A stretch of DNA of 64,000 nucleotides from Chloroflexota bacterium (lineage in GTDB: Bacteria > Chloroflexota > Anaerolineae > Caldilineales > Caldilineaceae): assembly GCA_016861025.1 (NCBI GenBank), contig BOKO01000003.1, positions 1 through 64,000 of the forward strand, written 5' to 3'. Positions 32,746 to 42,192 of this stretch are shown here, one piece after another (positions within the stretch are counted from its first letter, which is position 1; every line of letters starts with the position of its first letter). Under the pieces are notes generated by a model that saw only the letters and a program-made list of their open reading frames with translations, was not told where the DNA came from and ran no database searches. A program made the position numbers and the translations under genes.

Positions 32746-35700
32746 CTATCGGACAATCACCGGCAAGTAGAGTACTGGATCATCCTGCTCTGTCACTTGA
32801 ACTGTGACAAAGGGGGATTCGGTCTTGTCCAACACAACTTTGAGGCGGAAGGTGTTGACCTCCTCCTCAAAGTTCGGCTCAAAGATGTAGGGTTGATCGG
32901 CGGGAACGGTGGCCAGCGGCAGGTATCCGTCAAACGTGCCCTGGGCATACTCGATGACAACGCTGGCGCCTTGCGGCGCGGCGCCCCAGCCAAACGCCAG
33001 CATGCCGTCCGCTCGTGTGCGAATGACTACATCCTGCAGCGGCGCCAGCGTCTGCGGATAGGTCGTCGCGCCCATCACGTTTGATGGCGCGCTCTCGCCG
33101 GCAGCATTCAAGGCGATCAGACGATAAGCATAAGATGTCCCTGGCGCCAGCGCTTGATCTGCGGCGTCAGTGTAATCCGCACCGATGGTCTGGACGGTCT
33201 CGAAGGGGCCGACAGGATGCTGGCTGCGTTCGAGGCGATAGGCGGTGACCACCTGATCGGCAGGCATCTGCCAGGTCAACGAGATGGCCTCGGCGCTCAC
33301 GGCGGCGGCGCTGATCAAGCTGGGGACGAGCGGGATCGCCGGCAGCGACCGAACCGGTGCGGCGGTGAAGGCAAAATCAGAATCGAACCCGTCATCCTCC
33401 AGTATCTGCAGACGGTAGGTGTAGACAGCGTTGCGCGCCACGGCGGTGTCGCTGTAGCCGGTTGTGTTGGGCGGCAGGGTGGCAAGGTCTTGCCAGGGGC
33501 CGCCGTTTGCGCTGCGCTGCAGGATGATCGCGGTCGGGGTGTAGGTCACCGTGTTGGCCAGCACACGTGATTGGTTGGCCAGCACAGGAATTGGGAACGA
33601 CCAAGTGACATTGAGACCGGGGTTGGGGTCAAGCTTGTCGATCGGTTCCGCTTTCACAGCCTGGGGCGGATACATCCAGCCTTCGCCGTAGGCGACCAGA
33701 TGGCCCTGGTTGGTGTAGGCGATCAGATGGCGATTGAGGCCGACGGCAACCGAGCCGCCCGTCACCGTTTCGGCGATAGGGTGGCTCCACAACGGCTCGC
33801 CGCTGTGTGGATGGTAGGCGTGGACGCCGCCCTGATTCACAATGTAGAGTGCGTCGCTAGTAAATGCCGGCGCGCCCAGCACCGGTGCGCCAGTGAACTG
33901 CACCCAGCGTAGGTCCAGATCGGTCGTGAAACTGTAAAGTATCCCATCCTGCGCCCCGACTACGATCTGCCCACCCGGCCCCATCACTGGCCCAGCCGTA
34001 ATCTCAGCAGAGAGCAGATAGCTCTTCAGTTCTGCTCCTTGCAGGTTCATCTTGACCAGCCGCCTGGTGTTGCGTCCGGCGTAGAGGGCGTCTTTGGCCA
34101 ACAGGGGCGGCGTGGAAAAGGGCATAGCCGTGGTCGGATCGGGCACAATCGGCGGGTCGCTGAAGGGGTTGTAGCGCGCCAGTTGTCCGCCTGTGGTCGT
34201 GACGTAGATGGTTCGATCTGGGAGGACAGCCGCCGCCCCAATCGCATCGCCTTGCAGCGGGACCTGGTTGAAGATCATGCCGTTTGAGCCAAATTTGACG
34301 CCGCCTGGCCGCACCACAACCAGGCGCGCTTGGCCGTTGTTCGCTTTGACGGCGATGGAGATGAAGCCGTCGCTCCCGACGATGGGGCTGGTTTGGGGGA
34401 CGCCGCCCAGCTCCAGGCGCCACGCCTCGAAATGATTTTCACTGTTTTTATACCGCGCGAAACTGTACAACGTGCCGGCGACGTCGACCCCATAGACGAT
34501 CACCGTTTCGTCGTCGGCGGCCAGGGCGAGCGTACCGAAAGCTTTGGTTGCCAGCGGCATCCGTTCAAGCAGCGTCCCATCGATCGACAAGACATCCAGG
34601 TTGGCGCCGCGCCCGACATAGATGCGGCCGTCCTGGTCGACGACCGGCGAGGGCGGCAGACTTTCCGACGCCGGCGCAGACAGTGCATCCCAGCGCCAAA
34701 GCTCTTTGGGCTTGCCGGGGCCAGAGTGACGGGTCCAGCTCTGCCCGTAAGGATCGTGACGGAGCATAGGCCAGGCGGCGCGGGTGCTGTGGGCGCCAGG
34801 ATGCCCCCAGTACGACAGCGTCGGATCGCCGTAATAGGCCATGGCAATCTCGCCGGTGCCGCGCGAACCGCCAGCAATCCGCGCACCCAACACGCGCCAC
34901 AGGGCGTCGCCAAAGCGCAGATTCTCACTCAGGGCGGCTCGGGTGACATAGTAGTTGGTAGAGGAGATGAGGCCATCCTGCGGACCAAACCAACTGCCGG
35001 TCGTGACGATGCTCGGTGCGGCGAAGACCGCCGCCGCCTGTCCTCCGGCCAACAGCTTTTGCACAAAGTTGTTGTTGTGGGTCGGGTCGGCGGTGCTGCA
35101 CGCGTTGAGGAAATAAAGGTTGCTTGAATAGGTGTCGATGAGTGGAAGGAAGTTGCTGGTCAACAGGCCACTTTGGCCATACTCGTCGGTGTAGTCGGTC
35201 GCATACTCATAGAGACCGGTACCGTTGGCGTCCTTCTCCCAGAATGTGCGAAACACCCCATAGCCGCTGCCATGTCCGGCTAGATTCACATAGCCAGGGC
35301 CAAACATGTCGATCCGCCTGGCAACTACATCGTTGCCTGAACCCGATCCCAGAGGATGGCTGGACGCAATCTTGGCGCCGCCGGCCTCAGCGCCGTAGGT
35401 TTCATAGAGCGTCTCCAATTCGAAACCTTGCGGGGTCAAGTAACTGCCGATCGCCTCACCCAGGACAGCTCCGTCGTAATTTTTGTCGGCGTCGACAGGC
35501 ACGCATTTTGACCACATGTTTTCGCAAGGGGTGTACCCCCAGAAATACTGTAGCGGGGTATATCCCTCAAGTGCGACAGATGACATGGCCAACAGGGCTG
35601 CGGATCTGAAGCCGCGTTTTTCCATTTTGATGCTGTTTTCCAGCACCTGGCCGACCGTCCACGGATTGCTGAAGGGGATGCGGCCAACGGCGACGGTTGG

Positions 35701-37227
35701 TGTGAACAGGATGCCTGAGTCCGGGGTGTACCCTGGCTTGTAGTCTTTGCCCCAGATCCCGTCGGCGTAGCAGCCGTTGCCGTTGCTGTCGAAATTGCTC
35801 ACTAGATCGGCGTAGTACCAGTCGCTGTACTTCCATGCGAGGGAATAGTCGAACAGGTCACCGTGATCACATTCATCCGGCGGCTCCTTCGCCAGTATGT
35901 CGAGCTTCACGTAAGGAATCTGGGTTGTCCCGCCAATGAGCATCACATATTGAAAGCGATCGCCGTACGCAATGCGCTTGTGCTGTTCCAGCATTCGAAT
36001 TTTGTTGTGGCGCCCAATAATGGCGCTGGAGTTCTGCTCGATTTGTTCCACGGTGACGACTTCCACCGCAAAGCCAAGCTCTGTCTTGAATTTGACAAAT
36101 TTCTGCAAGCCCAGACTCTGTTCGGCGATCCAGCCGGTCGTGACGATAAGGAGGTAAGGACCTTCCGGCCCACGCTGTGCATAATCAAGGTCATCTGCGT
36201 AATCGATGATGTCACTCAGAACGAAGTCATTGTCTGTATAGAGTCCAGGCGGAAGGTCGCCAAAGTCGATTGTGCGGCTGTCCAGTGGTGTGCCTGCGCT
36301 GGCGCGACCGGCCGCCAGGCTCTGGTAGCCGCGCGGTAGCGTGCGGGTGTCCAGTTCCAGACGATGGTAGGGATAGGCATCGGTGCTGCTCAGGCTATAC
36401 TGGCCCGCTGCATCGGTCTGGGACAAGGCAACCACCGTCTCACGTCCGCCGCGATTGCCACCGATTAGTGCGATGCCGACATTCGCCATAGGCTGCACCG
36501 CGCCATTCTGCGCCCGGTAGGTGATCCGCCCGCTGAACTCCCGCACCTGACCGCCGCCGTCGAGGATGGCGCGCCCCCAGGTTGCTGGTCTGGTGGGTGT
36601 CGCTCCAGCAGGCCAATAGTCACGTCGTGTGTCAGTCTCACTGCCCAGGCTCAGTCCCATGAGTTTGTCCACGCCATTCAACCAGCCGGTATCGACCTGG
36701 AACTCCGCACTTCGTCGCCCACTTCGTACAACGTAGCGGGCATCCCAGCGGCCATCAGCCTGGTCGGTCGTGGTGTACCCGCCACGGCCCGTGCCGGCCA
36801 GGGTTCTGAGGACGCCAGCGCTAGTCACCTGTAACACCAGGTCATCCGGTTGCGCAGGATTCAACCGGCCCAGATCAAGGTCAAGATAGAGCGATGCGCT
36901 GCCGGTGGTCAGCGTGGGCGGCAAGTTATCGAAACAGACCCACAGCGAGGCGGTGTCGTGAGCAAAGTACACGTAGCCATCCACCAATGCGACGCGCTGC
37001 GACGAGTATTCCGCTCTGGCGTCGCACAGCCCGTCCAGCGTGGGCGACGACGCGATCTGCGGAATACTGATTTCGGTGGACGCACGCGTCTGGGCTTCCG
37101 CTGTGGACGGTTGCGCCAGACCGACAAGCAGCAGGTAGATAACGCCGATCATCACGGTCGCCCAGGTGAGCGATCTTCGATTCGGGCGGCGGAAGCTGGG
37201 TTTCGGATTGGCGTGTAAACGTGGCAC
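32746..37227 (-). CDS. Secreted gingipain-like (C25) cysteine peptidase with PQQ-type propeller and FN3 domains
   Basis: 1493 residues. GTG 37227 is preferred because AAAGGAG lies six bases upstream; an in-frame GTG at 37251 lacks a site. A signal anchor (TWATVMIGVIYLLLVGLAQ) is followed by a DOMON-like beta domain, then a C25-type peptidase (~355-810) with candidate catalytic H652 in NLAGHGSG and C709 in FLNACSTADP. Residues ~830-1210 read as PQQ-like propeller blades (SPVVDQDGRIYVGRG). Residues ~1220-1475 form FN3 domains, and the protein ends DDPVLYLPVIVR. Likely surface-held and proteolytic, as in gingipains and type IX-secreted peptidases, though no such secretion system is seen here. 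Confidence 0.85.
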   Translation of the reverse strand: MPRLHANPKPSFRRPNRRSLTWATVMIGVIYLLLVGLAQPSTAEAQTRASTEISIPQIASSPTLDGLCDARAEYSSQRVALVDGYVYFAHDTASLWVCFDNLPPTLTTGSASLYLDLDLGRLNPAQPDDLVLQVTSAGVLRTLAGTGRGGYTTTDQADGRWDARYVVRSGRRSAEFQVDTGWLNGVDKLMGLSLGSETDTRRDYWPAGATPTRPATWGRAILDGGGQVREFSGRITYRAQNGAVQPMANVGIALIGGNRGGRETVVALSQTDAAGQYSLSSTDAYPYHRLELDTRTLPRGYQSLAAGRASAGTPLDSRTIDFGDLPPGLYTDNDFVLSDIIDYADDLDYAQRGPEGPYLLIVTTGWIAEQSLGLQKFVKFKTELGFAVEVVTVEQIEQNSSAIIGRHNKIRMLEQHKRIAYGDRFQYVMLIGGTTQIPYVKLDILAKEPPDECDHGDLFDYSLAWKYSDWYYADLVSNFDSNGNGCYADGIWGKDYKPGYTPDSGILFTPTVAVGRIPFSNPWTVGQVLENSIKMEKRGFRSAALLAMSSVALEGYTPLQYFWGYTPCENMWSKCVPVDADKNYDGAVLGEAIGSYLTPQGFELETLYETYGAEAGGAKIASSHPLGSGSGNDVVARRIDMFGPGYVNLAGHGSGYGVFRTFWEKDANGTGLYEYATDYTDEYGQSGLLTSNFLPLIDTYSSNLYFLNACSTADPTHNNNFVQKLLAGGQAAAVFAAPSIVTTGSWFGPQDGLISSTNYYVTRAALSENLRFGDALWRVLGARIAGGSRGTGEIAMAYYGDPTLSYWGHPGAHSTRAAWPMLRHDPYGQSWTRHSGPGKPKELWRWDALSAPASESLPPSPVVDQDGRIYVGRGANLDVLSIDGTLLERMPLATKAFGTLALAADDETVIVYGVDVAGTLYSFARYKNSENHFEAWRLELGGVPQTSPIVGSDGFISIAVKANNGQARLVVVRPGGVKFGSNGMIFNQVPLQGDAIGAAAVLPDRTIYVTTTGGQLARYNPFSDPPIVPDPTTAMPFSTPPLLAKDALYAGRNTRRLVKMNLQGAELKSYLLSAEITAGPVMGPGGQIVVGAQDGILYSFTTDLDLRWVQFTGAPVLGAPAFTSDALYIVNQGGVHAYHPHSGEPLWSHPIAETVTGGSVAVGLNRHLIAYTNQGHLVAYGEGWMYPPQAVKAEPIDKLDPNPGLNVTWSFPIPVLANQSRVLANTVTYTPTAIILQRSANGGPWQDLATLPPNTTGYSDTAVARNAVYTYRLQILEDDGFDSDFAFTAAPVRSLPAIPLVPSLISAAAVSAEAISLTWQMPADQVVTAYRLERSQHPVGPFETVQTIGADYTDAADQALAPGTSYAYRLIALNAAGESAPSNVMGATTYPQTLAPLQDVVIRTRADGMLAFGWGAAPQGASVVIEYAQGTFDGYLPLATVPADQPYIFEPNFEEEVNTFRLKVVLDKTESPFVTVQVTEQDDPVLYLPVIVR

Positions 37228-37544
37228 TGGCGGCTCCTTTGAATGCAGCACGCGTAAAGAATCTGCGCGTGGTCATATTGCCTTGCAAAGCTATCACGAT
37301 GCGTTGCTCCTTGTCATGAGACTTTGTCCTGCGCAAACCGGAGAAATTTGTCCCGCCAATTAGACGGCAAGCCCCAAGACAATCCTGGTGTCCACGCCGC
37401 ACTATTCTGGGTTGAGGTAGGCAAATCGGTTTGACGAATGGCAAATGGTCGACTATAGTGCCCACACACTTTTCCCATTGCGTCAATATCCTTGTGGATG
37501 ATGGGTGCGTCTCAGATTCTTGGTGAGAACGTCCCCGGCGCTGA
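37228..37544. other. Intergenic region with a shared motif and an inverted repeat end
   Basis: 317 bp with no gene I can support. It holds TGTCATGAGACTTTGTCC (37312-37329), nearly repeated at 40020-40037, and the left arm (37529-37543) of an inverted repeat whose right arm is at 37579-37593. Confidence 0.5.
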
Positions 37545-37593
37545 TCACACGCAACTTGGTTTGGCGAATCCTCTTAACCAGTGCCGGGGACGT
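37529..37593. repeat. Inverted repeat at the break of the sulfite-oxidase-like gene
   Basis: ACGTCCCCGGCGCTG (37529-37543) faces CAGTGCCGGGGACGT (37579-37593), 14 of 15 paired, with 35 bp between. It continues into GCCAAAAATTTGGGACAGAT. It lies where the reading frame departs from its family, so it may be a mobile-element end. Confidence 0.5.
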
Positions 37594-38159
37594 GCCAAAA
37601 ATTTGGGACAGATCCCCCAGTGGGTGATTTCCTGAACATCTGCCTGAATGAGGTCAAGGACGACTTCGATGCCTTTCTCCAGCACTCCAGCTTCTTCAAG
37701 CAGAGGCGCAAGCGGCGTGCCGGCCCAGCTTGCGTTGCCGATCCCGCCCCAAAAGAAGGGCAGCCCGGTGTTGCCCGCACACCCCAACGTGTAGGTCAGT
37801 TCTTGGCGTGGCAGGGCTTTGATCGCATCGAGCGTGAAGGTCAACGGCTGCTTCACAAGACCTGTGATCTCCAACTGCCAATCGGCGTCGTCGATCTCCG
37901 GCTGGTTGTAATGGGTGATGCTGAAGAACTGTTCGGTGGGAGTGATCCACGTATCAAGCTCCTCCCCAATCGGTTGATTGCCGATGATCTGTGGCACAGG
38001 ATTCTCCGCCAGCTGGTCGAGCCAGGGGAGTACGACTTCACCCGCTTGCAGCGGTGCAGCGCGCAGGAACCAGTCAGCCTGAGGCATGGTCAGCCCGGCA
38101 AGCGCGGCGGCGCTCGACTTGAGCAATTCTCTGCGCGAGATATCCTGCATATTCATCAT
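37545..38159 (-). pseudogene. Truncated sulfite oxidase / YedY-like molybdopterin protein
   Basis: 204 codons. A Tat signal (SRRELLKSSAAALAGL) and the start of the molybdopterin fold are intact: ITGLVKQPLTFTLDAIKALP and YTLGCAGNTG with C127, the expected Mo ligand. Homology to the family ends near residue 167 (GIEVV, about 37659). The remaining 37 residues are unrelated and run through an inverted repeat at 37529-37593. Full-length relatives are about twice as long. ATG 38159, 38156 or 38150 all follow AAGGAGG. Probably non-functional. Confidence 0.8.
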
Positions 38160-38203
38160 TCCTCCTCCTTGTGAACTACACTCGATCAGGTTTCCTCGGC
38201 TAC

Positions 38204-38232
38204 AGCATAGCCGTTGAGATGAGGAATGTCAC
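38204..38232 (-). promoter_or_regulatory. Promoter for the truncated sulfite-oxidase-like gene
   Basis: On the minus strand GTGACA (38227-38232), a 17-bp spacer, and TATGCT (38204-38209). The -10 lies inside the palindrome CGGCTACAGCATAGCCG (38197-38213), which could be an operator. Predicted leader ~38 nt. Confidence 0.45.
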
Positions 38233-38420
38233 CACACTTTGGGGTGGAAGAGGGGTGGTGGAGGGGTGGAAGTTGTCATGGCTGAGCTGCGTCTACCTTG
38301 GATCGCCTCGATCTTTTTCAACGCCGCGCAGGCGCCAACCTACTTGCTCACTACGGTCAGCGCGGGCGTTGTCCTATGTTGCGGGTTTTTACAGATACGG
38401 GTTTCCGCAGATACGAATTT

Positions 38421-38639
38421 CTACAAAGGTAAGGAAAGCTTCACGCTCACGCCGCCTTGTGCGCCGTGCTCAATTATTGATCTCCAGGCTGGCGTTTCAT
38501 ATCTGGTACGTGTTGCGTGGACCGTGCCCTGGGTGAGTGCGCCGCTGCGGCGAAGTACGGTCGTTAGCCATTCATTTGTCACCTGTTCCAGATGGGCAAT
38601 GACGTTTTCAATCATCTCCGAATCCTGCCTCCCGTGCAT
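38421..38639 (-). pseudogene. Chimeric remnant: phosphotransferase-like N-terminus joined to sensor-kinase C-terminus
   Basis: A 72-codon frame. Its first half (MIENVIAHLEQVTNEWLTTV, LRRSGALTQGTV) resembles the start of an aminoglycoside/ecdysteroid-kinase-like phosphotransferase. Its last 12 residues, QGGVSVKLSLPL, are identical to the end of the sensor kinase at 40075-42192, and the DNA match covers about 42 bp (38421-38463 against 40075-40117). So two gene ends have been fused by recombination. Too short for either function. It starts 4 bp from the stop of the glycosyltransferase. Confidence 0.65.
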
Positions 38640-38642
38640 AGA

Positions 38643-39911
38643 TCATTCAAATCTGGGTGGGCTGCTCCCATTCAAGATAGCTCCGATCATCTTTACCGCC
38701 GCATCTGTCCCATCCTCTGCCTCGATCTTATGCCCCAATTCTGCGGCTTTCTCGCGCATGGACCGATTGGTGGTGGCTTCCACGATGGCCGCCGCCAGCT
38801 TGTCCGCCGTCAACCTTCCACGCGGGATCGGGGCTGTCCCTACGCCGAGTGCTGCGGCGCGTCTGCCCCAAAAGGGCTGATCCGCGTTGTGCGGCACGAT
38901 GACCGTCGGTGCGCCGGCACGAAAACCGGATGCCGTTGTCCCCGCGCCGCCGTGATGCACGACCGCCGCCATCTGTGGGAAGAGCCAACTGTGCGGCGCA
39001 TATTTCAACAGATGAATGCTCTCCGGTGCATGATCTGTCCTCATCCCCGCCCAGCCGGTCAGGATCACTGCCCGCTTACCCGTCTGCTGCACAGCATCGA
39101 TGAACAATCGTGTGGTGGCCTGGGGCTTGCTGTCGGGCATACTGCCAAAGCCGATGTAGACCGGCGGATCGCCTGCTGCAAGAAAGTCGCACAACGCCGC
39201 CGGTGGCGTCCAGGTTGGGTCATCGTCGAAGAGATAGCCGGTGATCTGCTGATGGTCGGCCCAATCTGCTGGACGTGCGATCACATGCTTACTCACCACT
39301 GTGAGTGCGGGTGCGGCGTCCAGCGCTGCCTGGTATGCGTTGAAGGTATGCTTGCGGTTGCCAGGGTGCTGTTTGCGCAGTTGGTTGCGCGGTGCGCTGA
39401 GCAGCATCCAGGCCATGCGCCGGACGAAGCTGTAGCTGAGCCGGTTGTAGAAGGCCGGAAAGGGGAACAACTGCGGCGGCGGTGCGCCGGCAGAGATGAA
39501 CTCCCGCGTCGGCGTGAGGGGCGCGGGGTTGATGAGAACCGTCCTGAGTTCAGGCGGCGGCACATCCAGGAACGCAGCAAGGCTGAATTCCACGGTCAGC
39601 AGCGCATCGGCGCCGCGGGCGGCCGCCAGCAGCTCCTGCCCCACGCGGGTGAGGATATGAGGAAACACTTCCCACACCATCTGTATCTGATGGATGGGGT
39701 TGAAGACATCGCGGGAAGAGAGTCGGGCGACGAGTCTATGAACGTCATCCCGCAGTGGATGGAAGCCCAGACCCCGCGCCTGCACCCAATCCCCATAGCC
39801 CGGCGAGGCCACCACCTGTACGTCATGGCCGGCGGCTTGCAGCCCCATCCCCAAAACGACAAACGGGCGCACATCTCCCCAGGTTCCGAACGCAAACAAT
39901 GTGATACGCAT
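38643..39911 (-). CDS. GT1-type glycosyltransferase (UDP-sugar, macrolide/sterol glycosyltransferase-like)
   Basis: 422 residues; ATG 39911 chosen because MRITLFAFGTWGDVRPFVVL is the standard GT-B N-terminus of this family, and the longer frame lacks homology. The C-terminal half carries YIGFGSMPDSKP and the nucleotide-sugar motif VVHHGGAGTTASGFRAGAPT. Transfers a sugar to a lipid, sterol or polyketide-like acceptor; acceptor unknown. Cytoplasmic, perhaps membrane-associated. The remnant of a phosphotransferase gene follows directly. Confidence 0.88.
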   Translation of the reverse strand: MRITLFAFGTWGDVRPFVVLGMGLQAAGHDVQVVASPGYGDWVQARGLGFHPLRDDVHRLVARLSSRDVFNPIHQIQMVWEVFPHILTRVGQELLAAARGADALLTVEFSLAAFLDVPPPELRTVLINPAPLTPTREFISAGAPPPQLFPFPAFYNRLSYSFVRRMAWMLLSAPRNQLRKQHPGNRKHTFNAYQAALDAAPALTVVSKHVIARPADWADHQQITGYLFDDDPTWTPPAALCDFLAAGDPPVYIGFGSMPDSKPQATTRLFIDAVQQTGKRAVILTGWAGMRTDHAPESIHLLKYAPHSWLFPQMAAVVHHGGAGTTASGFRAGAPTVIVPHNADQPFWGRRAAALGVGTAPIPRGRLTADKLAAAIVEATTNRSMREKAAELGHKIEAEDGTDAAVKMIGAILNGSSPPRFE

Positions 39912-40074
39912 GAGACTTTCCCAACTCCTGCCCCCGGCAGCGACGCGTGTGATCGAGGACAGCCAGGTCATCAACCATCGATGTTGTCGCAAGTGTAGAT
40001 TAGCAGGCGCCCTGCCTCCTGTCATGAGGCTTTGTCCCAGATAGAGCAGGCAGGCTGTCCTGTGTTGCAAGATT

Positions 40075-42192
40075 CTACAGAGGTAAGGATAGCTTCACGC
40101 TCACGCCGCCTTGTGCGTCGCTCTCGACGACACACGTTCCGCCCACTTCGCTTGCCCGTTCACGCATCGAGTGTAGGCCAACGCCACTGCGCGGCGTCGC
40201 CGGCAACCCGACGCCGTCATCTTCGATGCAAAGCTGCAGCGCGCCGTTCGTCGTGATCGTGATGACGCAGCGGCGCGCCTGGGCGTGACGGATGACATTG
40301 TTGAGCGCTTCCTGCACAATGCGAAAGGCCGCCACCTCGATGGCGGCAGGAATCTCCGGCAGTATGTCCGGTGCGTCCATGGTGATGAGCAGACCCGTGT
40401 TGGCGCTCACAACATCCACGTGCTCGCGGATCGCCTCCACCAGCCCCAGCTCGTCCAGCGTCGGCGGACGCAGCGCATAGACCAGACGCCGCACTTCGGC
40501 CACGGTGTTCTCGCTCTGGCTCATCACTTCGTCGAGCAAGTGTTCGGCAATCTCGGGTTTGTCGCGCACCAGTTGACGCGCCGCGGCCAGCTTCAGCCCC
40601 TGGCTGGCGAGCACCGGCCCCAACCCGTCGTGCAGGTCTCGGCGCAGGCGACGGCGCTCCTCCTCGCGGGCGGAGACGGTGCGCACCCGCGCCTTCTGCA
40701 CCTGGTCGGTGAGCTGAATAGTGCGGACGGTGGTGGCGGTGAGGCGGGCAATCGCCGCCAGCAACTGCCGGTCGTTGTTGGAGAGCGCCTCGCCCGGCGC
40801 ACGCGGCGCCACGACCAGTTCGCCGACCTTCTCTTGCTGGTGCAGCAGGAGAAAGGTTTCGGCGTGCGGCGGTTGCGTCCCGGTTTCGGCGGCAAGCATC
40901 AGCCCGGCATCCTCATCATCGAGCCAGAGCGCTACGTAGGGCAGCTTGAGCGAAGTGGTGATCGTCTCGACCAGGACGGCCAGCAGCGAGTCGTCTGAAC
41001 TGGTCGTTTCCAGCTGGCTGGTGAGGCGCGTGAGCACCCCCGCCGGATCGTCGCGTTCGCCGTAGAGCCTGCGGTTGACAATGACTTGCAGCCGTGCGCG
41101 CACGGGATGAAAGAGCACGGCGATGATGCCGGTGGCGACCAGCGATGCGATGAGATTGTTCTCGTTGTGAAAAATCCAGCTCGAACCAGCGACGATCAGC
41201 ACGTAAAGCGTCACCACCGTCACCGTCAGCGCGCCATAGACCAGCGTACGGTTGATGAGGATGTCGATGTCGTAGAGCCGGTATTTGAAGATGGCGACGC
41301 CAATCGTCGTGGGAAAGCCGAGGATGACGACGCCGATGATCAGGTCGTACCAGATTGTGTGGAAAATGTCAGGATAGAGCAGACCGCCGGGCAGCTCGAA
41401 AACCAGAATCTGGAACGCCACCGCCGTGGCGACAAAGTAGGTCAGCCACTTCACCTGCTGACGCTCATCGCCGTGCGCCCGCCGCAGCCGGACAATCATG
41501 GATGCAATCGCCATGATGCAGAGCAGACACGCAACGAACAACGCTGCGACGCGCACCGTCGGGAGCCACCATGCCGGCAGATTCGCCACGCCAAAAGGAT
41601 TATCCAGATCGACATGGTAGCCGTAGGCGTTGTCCTGACGCAGGTCTGGGGCGATGCTGGTGGCGACGGCGGTCAGGAAGAGTAGGAGAACGCCGATGGC
41701 AGTCAGCCATGCCCAGCGCGCCGACAGGAAGCGTCCAGTTGGGAAGAGCAGCGGCAACAGAATGAACAGCGGCAGAATCACGGGAAACGCGCTGAAGCTG
41801 TAGAGCGCCCAGGCTGCGATCGGCAGACCAGGAAGCGGCGGGGAGACGCCGGCGCCGCAAGGGATGCCTGTGAACGCCATGGCCGAGACGAGCATGCCGA
41901 GGGCAATCCAGCCGCTGAGCCAGCCGATGCGATTGCCAGGGCGGTACAACAGGATGAGCACGCTGAGCACCGCAAAAGCCAGACCGCCCGCCACATTCAC
42001 AGCCGCCATGAACAGGCTGACGCCCAGGTGCTCCCCGCAACCCTGTGCAGCAAGCCAGAGCACGAACGCGCCAGCGGCGCCGGTCATCAGCAGGAAGATT
42101 GCTGCCAACCAGCATCGCCTGGCGGAACCGAGAGACGGTGGCGCTGAATCTGCCTCGGTTCTGCTCTGTCCGCTCGAAAGATGAGTTGCCAT
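40075..42192 (-). CDS. Membrane sensor histidine kinase, HisKA_3 type
   Basis: 705 residues from ATG 42192, which shares its A with the stop of the previous gene (TGATG). About eight to ten N-terminal membrane helices (to ~residue 370), a GAF-like domain (~400-530), then HisKA_3 with the phospho-His in RRDLHDGLGPVLASQG, and a HATPase domain with N box RIVQEALNNVIRH, IEDDGVGL and GVGLHSMRERA. This class works with NarL/FixJ regulators; the nearest one in the window is at 30866-31525. It is the third gene of an operon with a CDP-alcohol phosphatidyltransferase and a PTPMT1-like phosphatase, suggesting a link to membrane lipids. Confidence 0.9.
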   Translation of the reverse strand: MATHLSSGQSRTEADSAPPSLGSARRCWLAAIFLLMTGAAGAFVLWLAAQGCGEHLGVSLFMAAVNVAGGLAFAVLSVLILLYRPGNRIGWLSGWIALGMLVSAMAFTGIPCGAGVSPPLPGLPIAAWALYSFSAFPVILPLFILLPLLFPTGRFLSARWAWLTAIGVLLLFLTAVATSIAPDLRQDNAYGYHVDLDNPFGVANLPAWWLPTVRVAALFVACLLCIMAIASMIVRLRRAHGDERQQVKWLTYFVATAVAFQILVFELPGGLLYPDIFHTIWYDLIIGVVILGFPTTIGVAIFKYRLYDIDILINRTLVYGALTVTVVTLYVLIVAGSSWIFHNENNLIASLVATGIIAVLFHPVRARLQVIVNRRLYGERDDPAGVLTRLTSQLETTSSDDSLLAVLVETITTSLKLPYVALWLDDEDAGLMLAAETGTQPPHAETFLLLHQQEKVGELVVAPRAPGEALSNNDRQLLAAIARLTATTVRTIQLTDQVQKARVRTVSAREEERRRLRRDLHDGLGPVLASQGLKLAAARQLVRDKPEIAEHLLDEVMSQSENTVAEVRRLVYALRPPTLDELGLVEAIREHVDVVSANTGLLITMDAPDILPEIPAAIEVAAFRIVQEALNNVIRHAQARRCVITITTNGALQLCIEDDGVGLPATPRSGVGLHSMRERASEVGGTCVVESDAQGGVSVKLSLPL

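Noticed and set aside
33044..33060. CTGCGGATAGG within the peptidase gene as a third copy of the LAL operator
   Set aside because: Only half the palindrome, inside coding sequence and without a -10 box.
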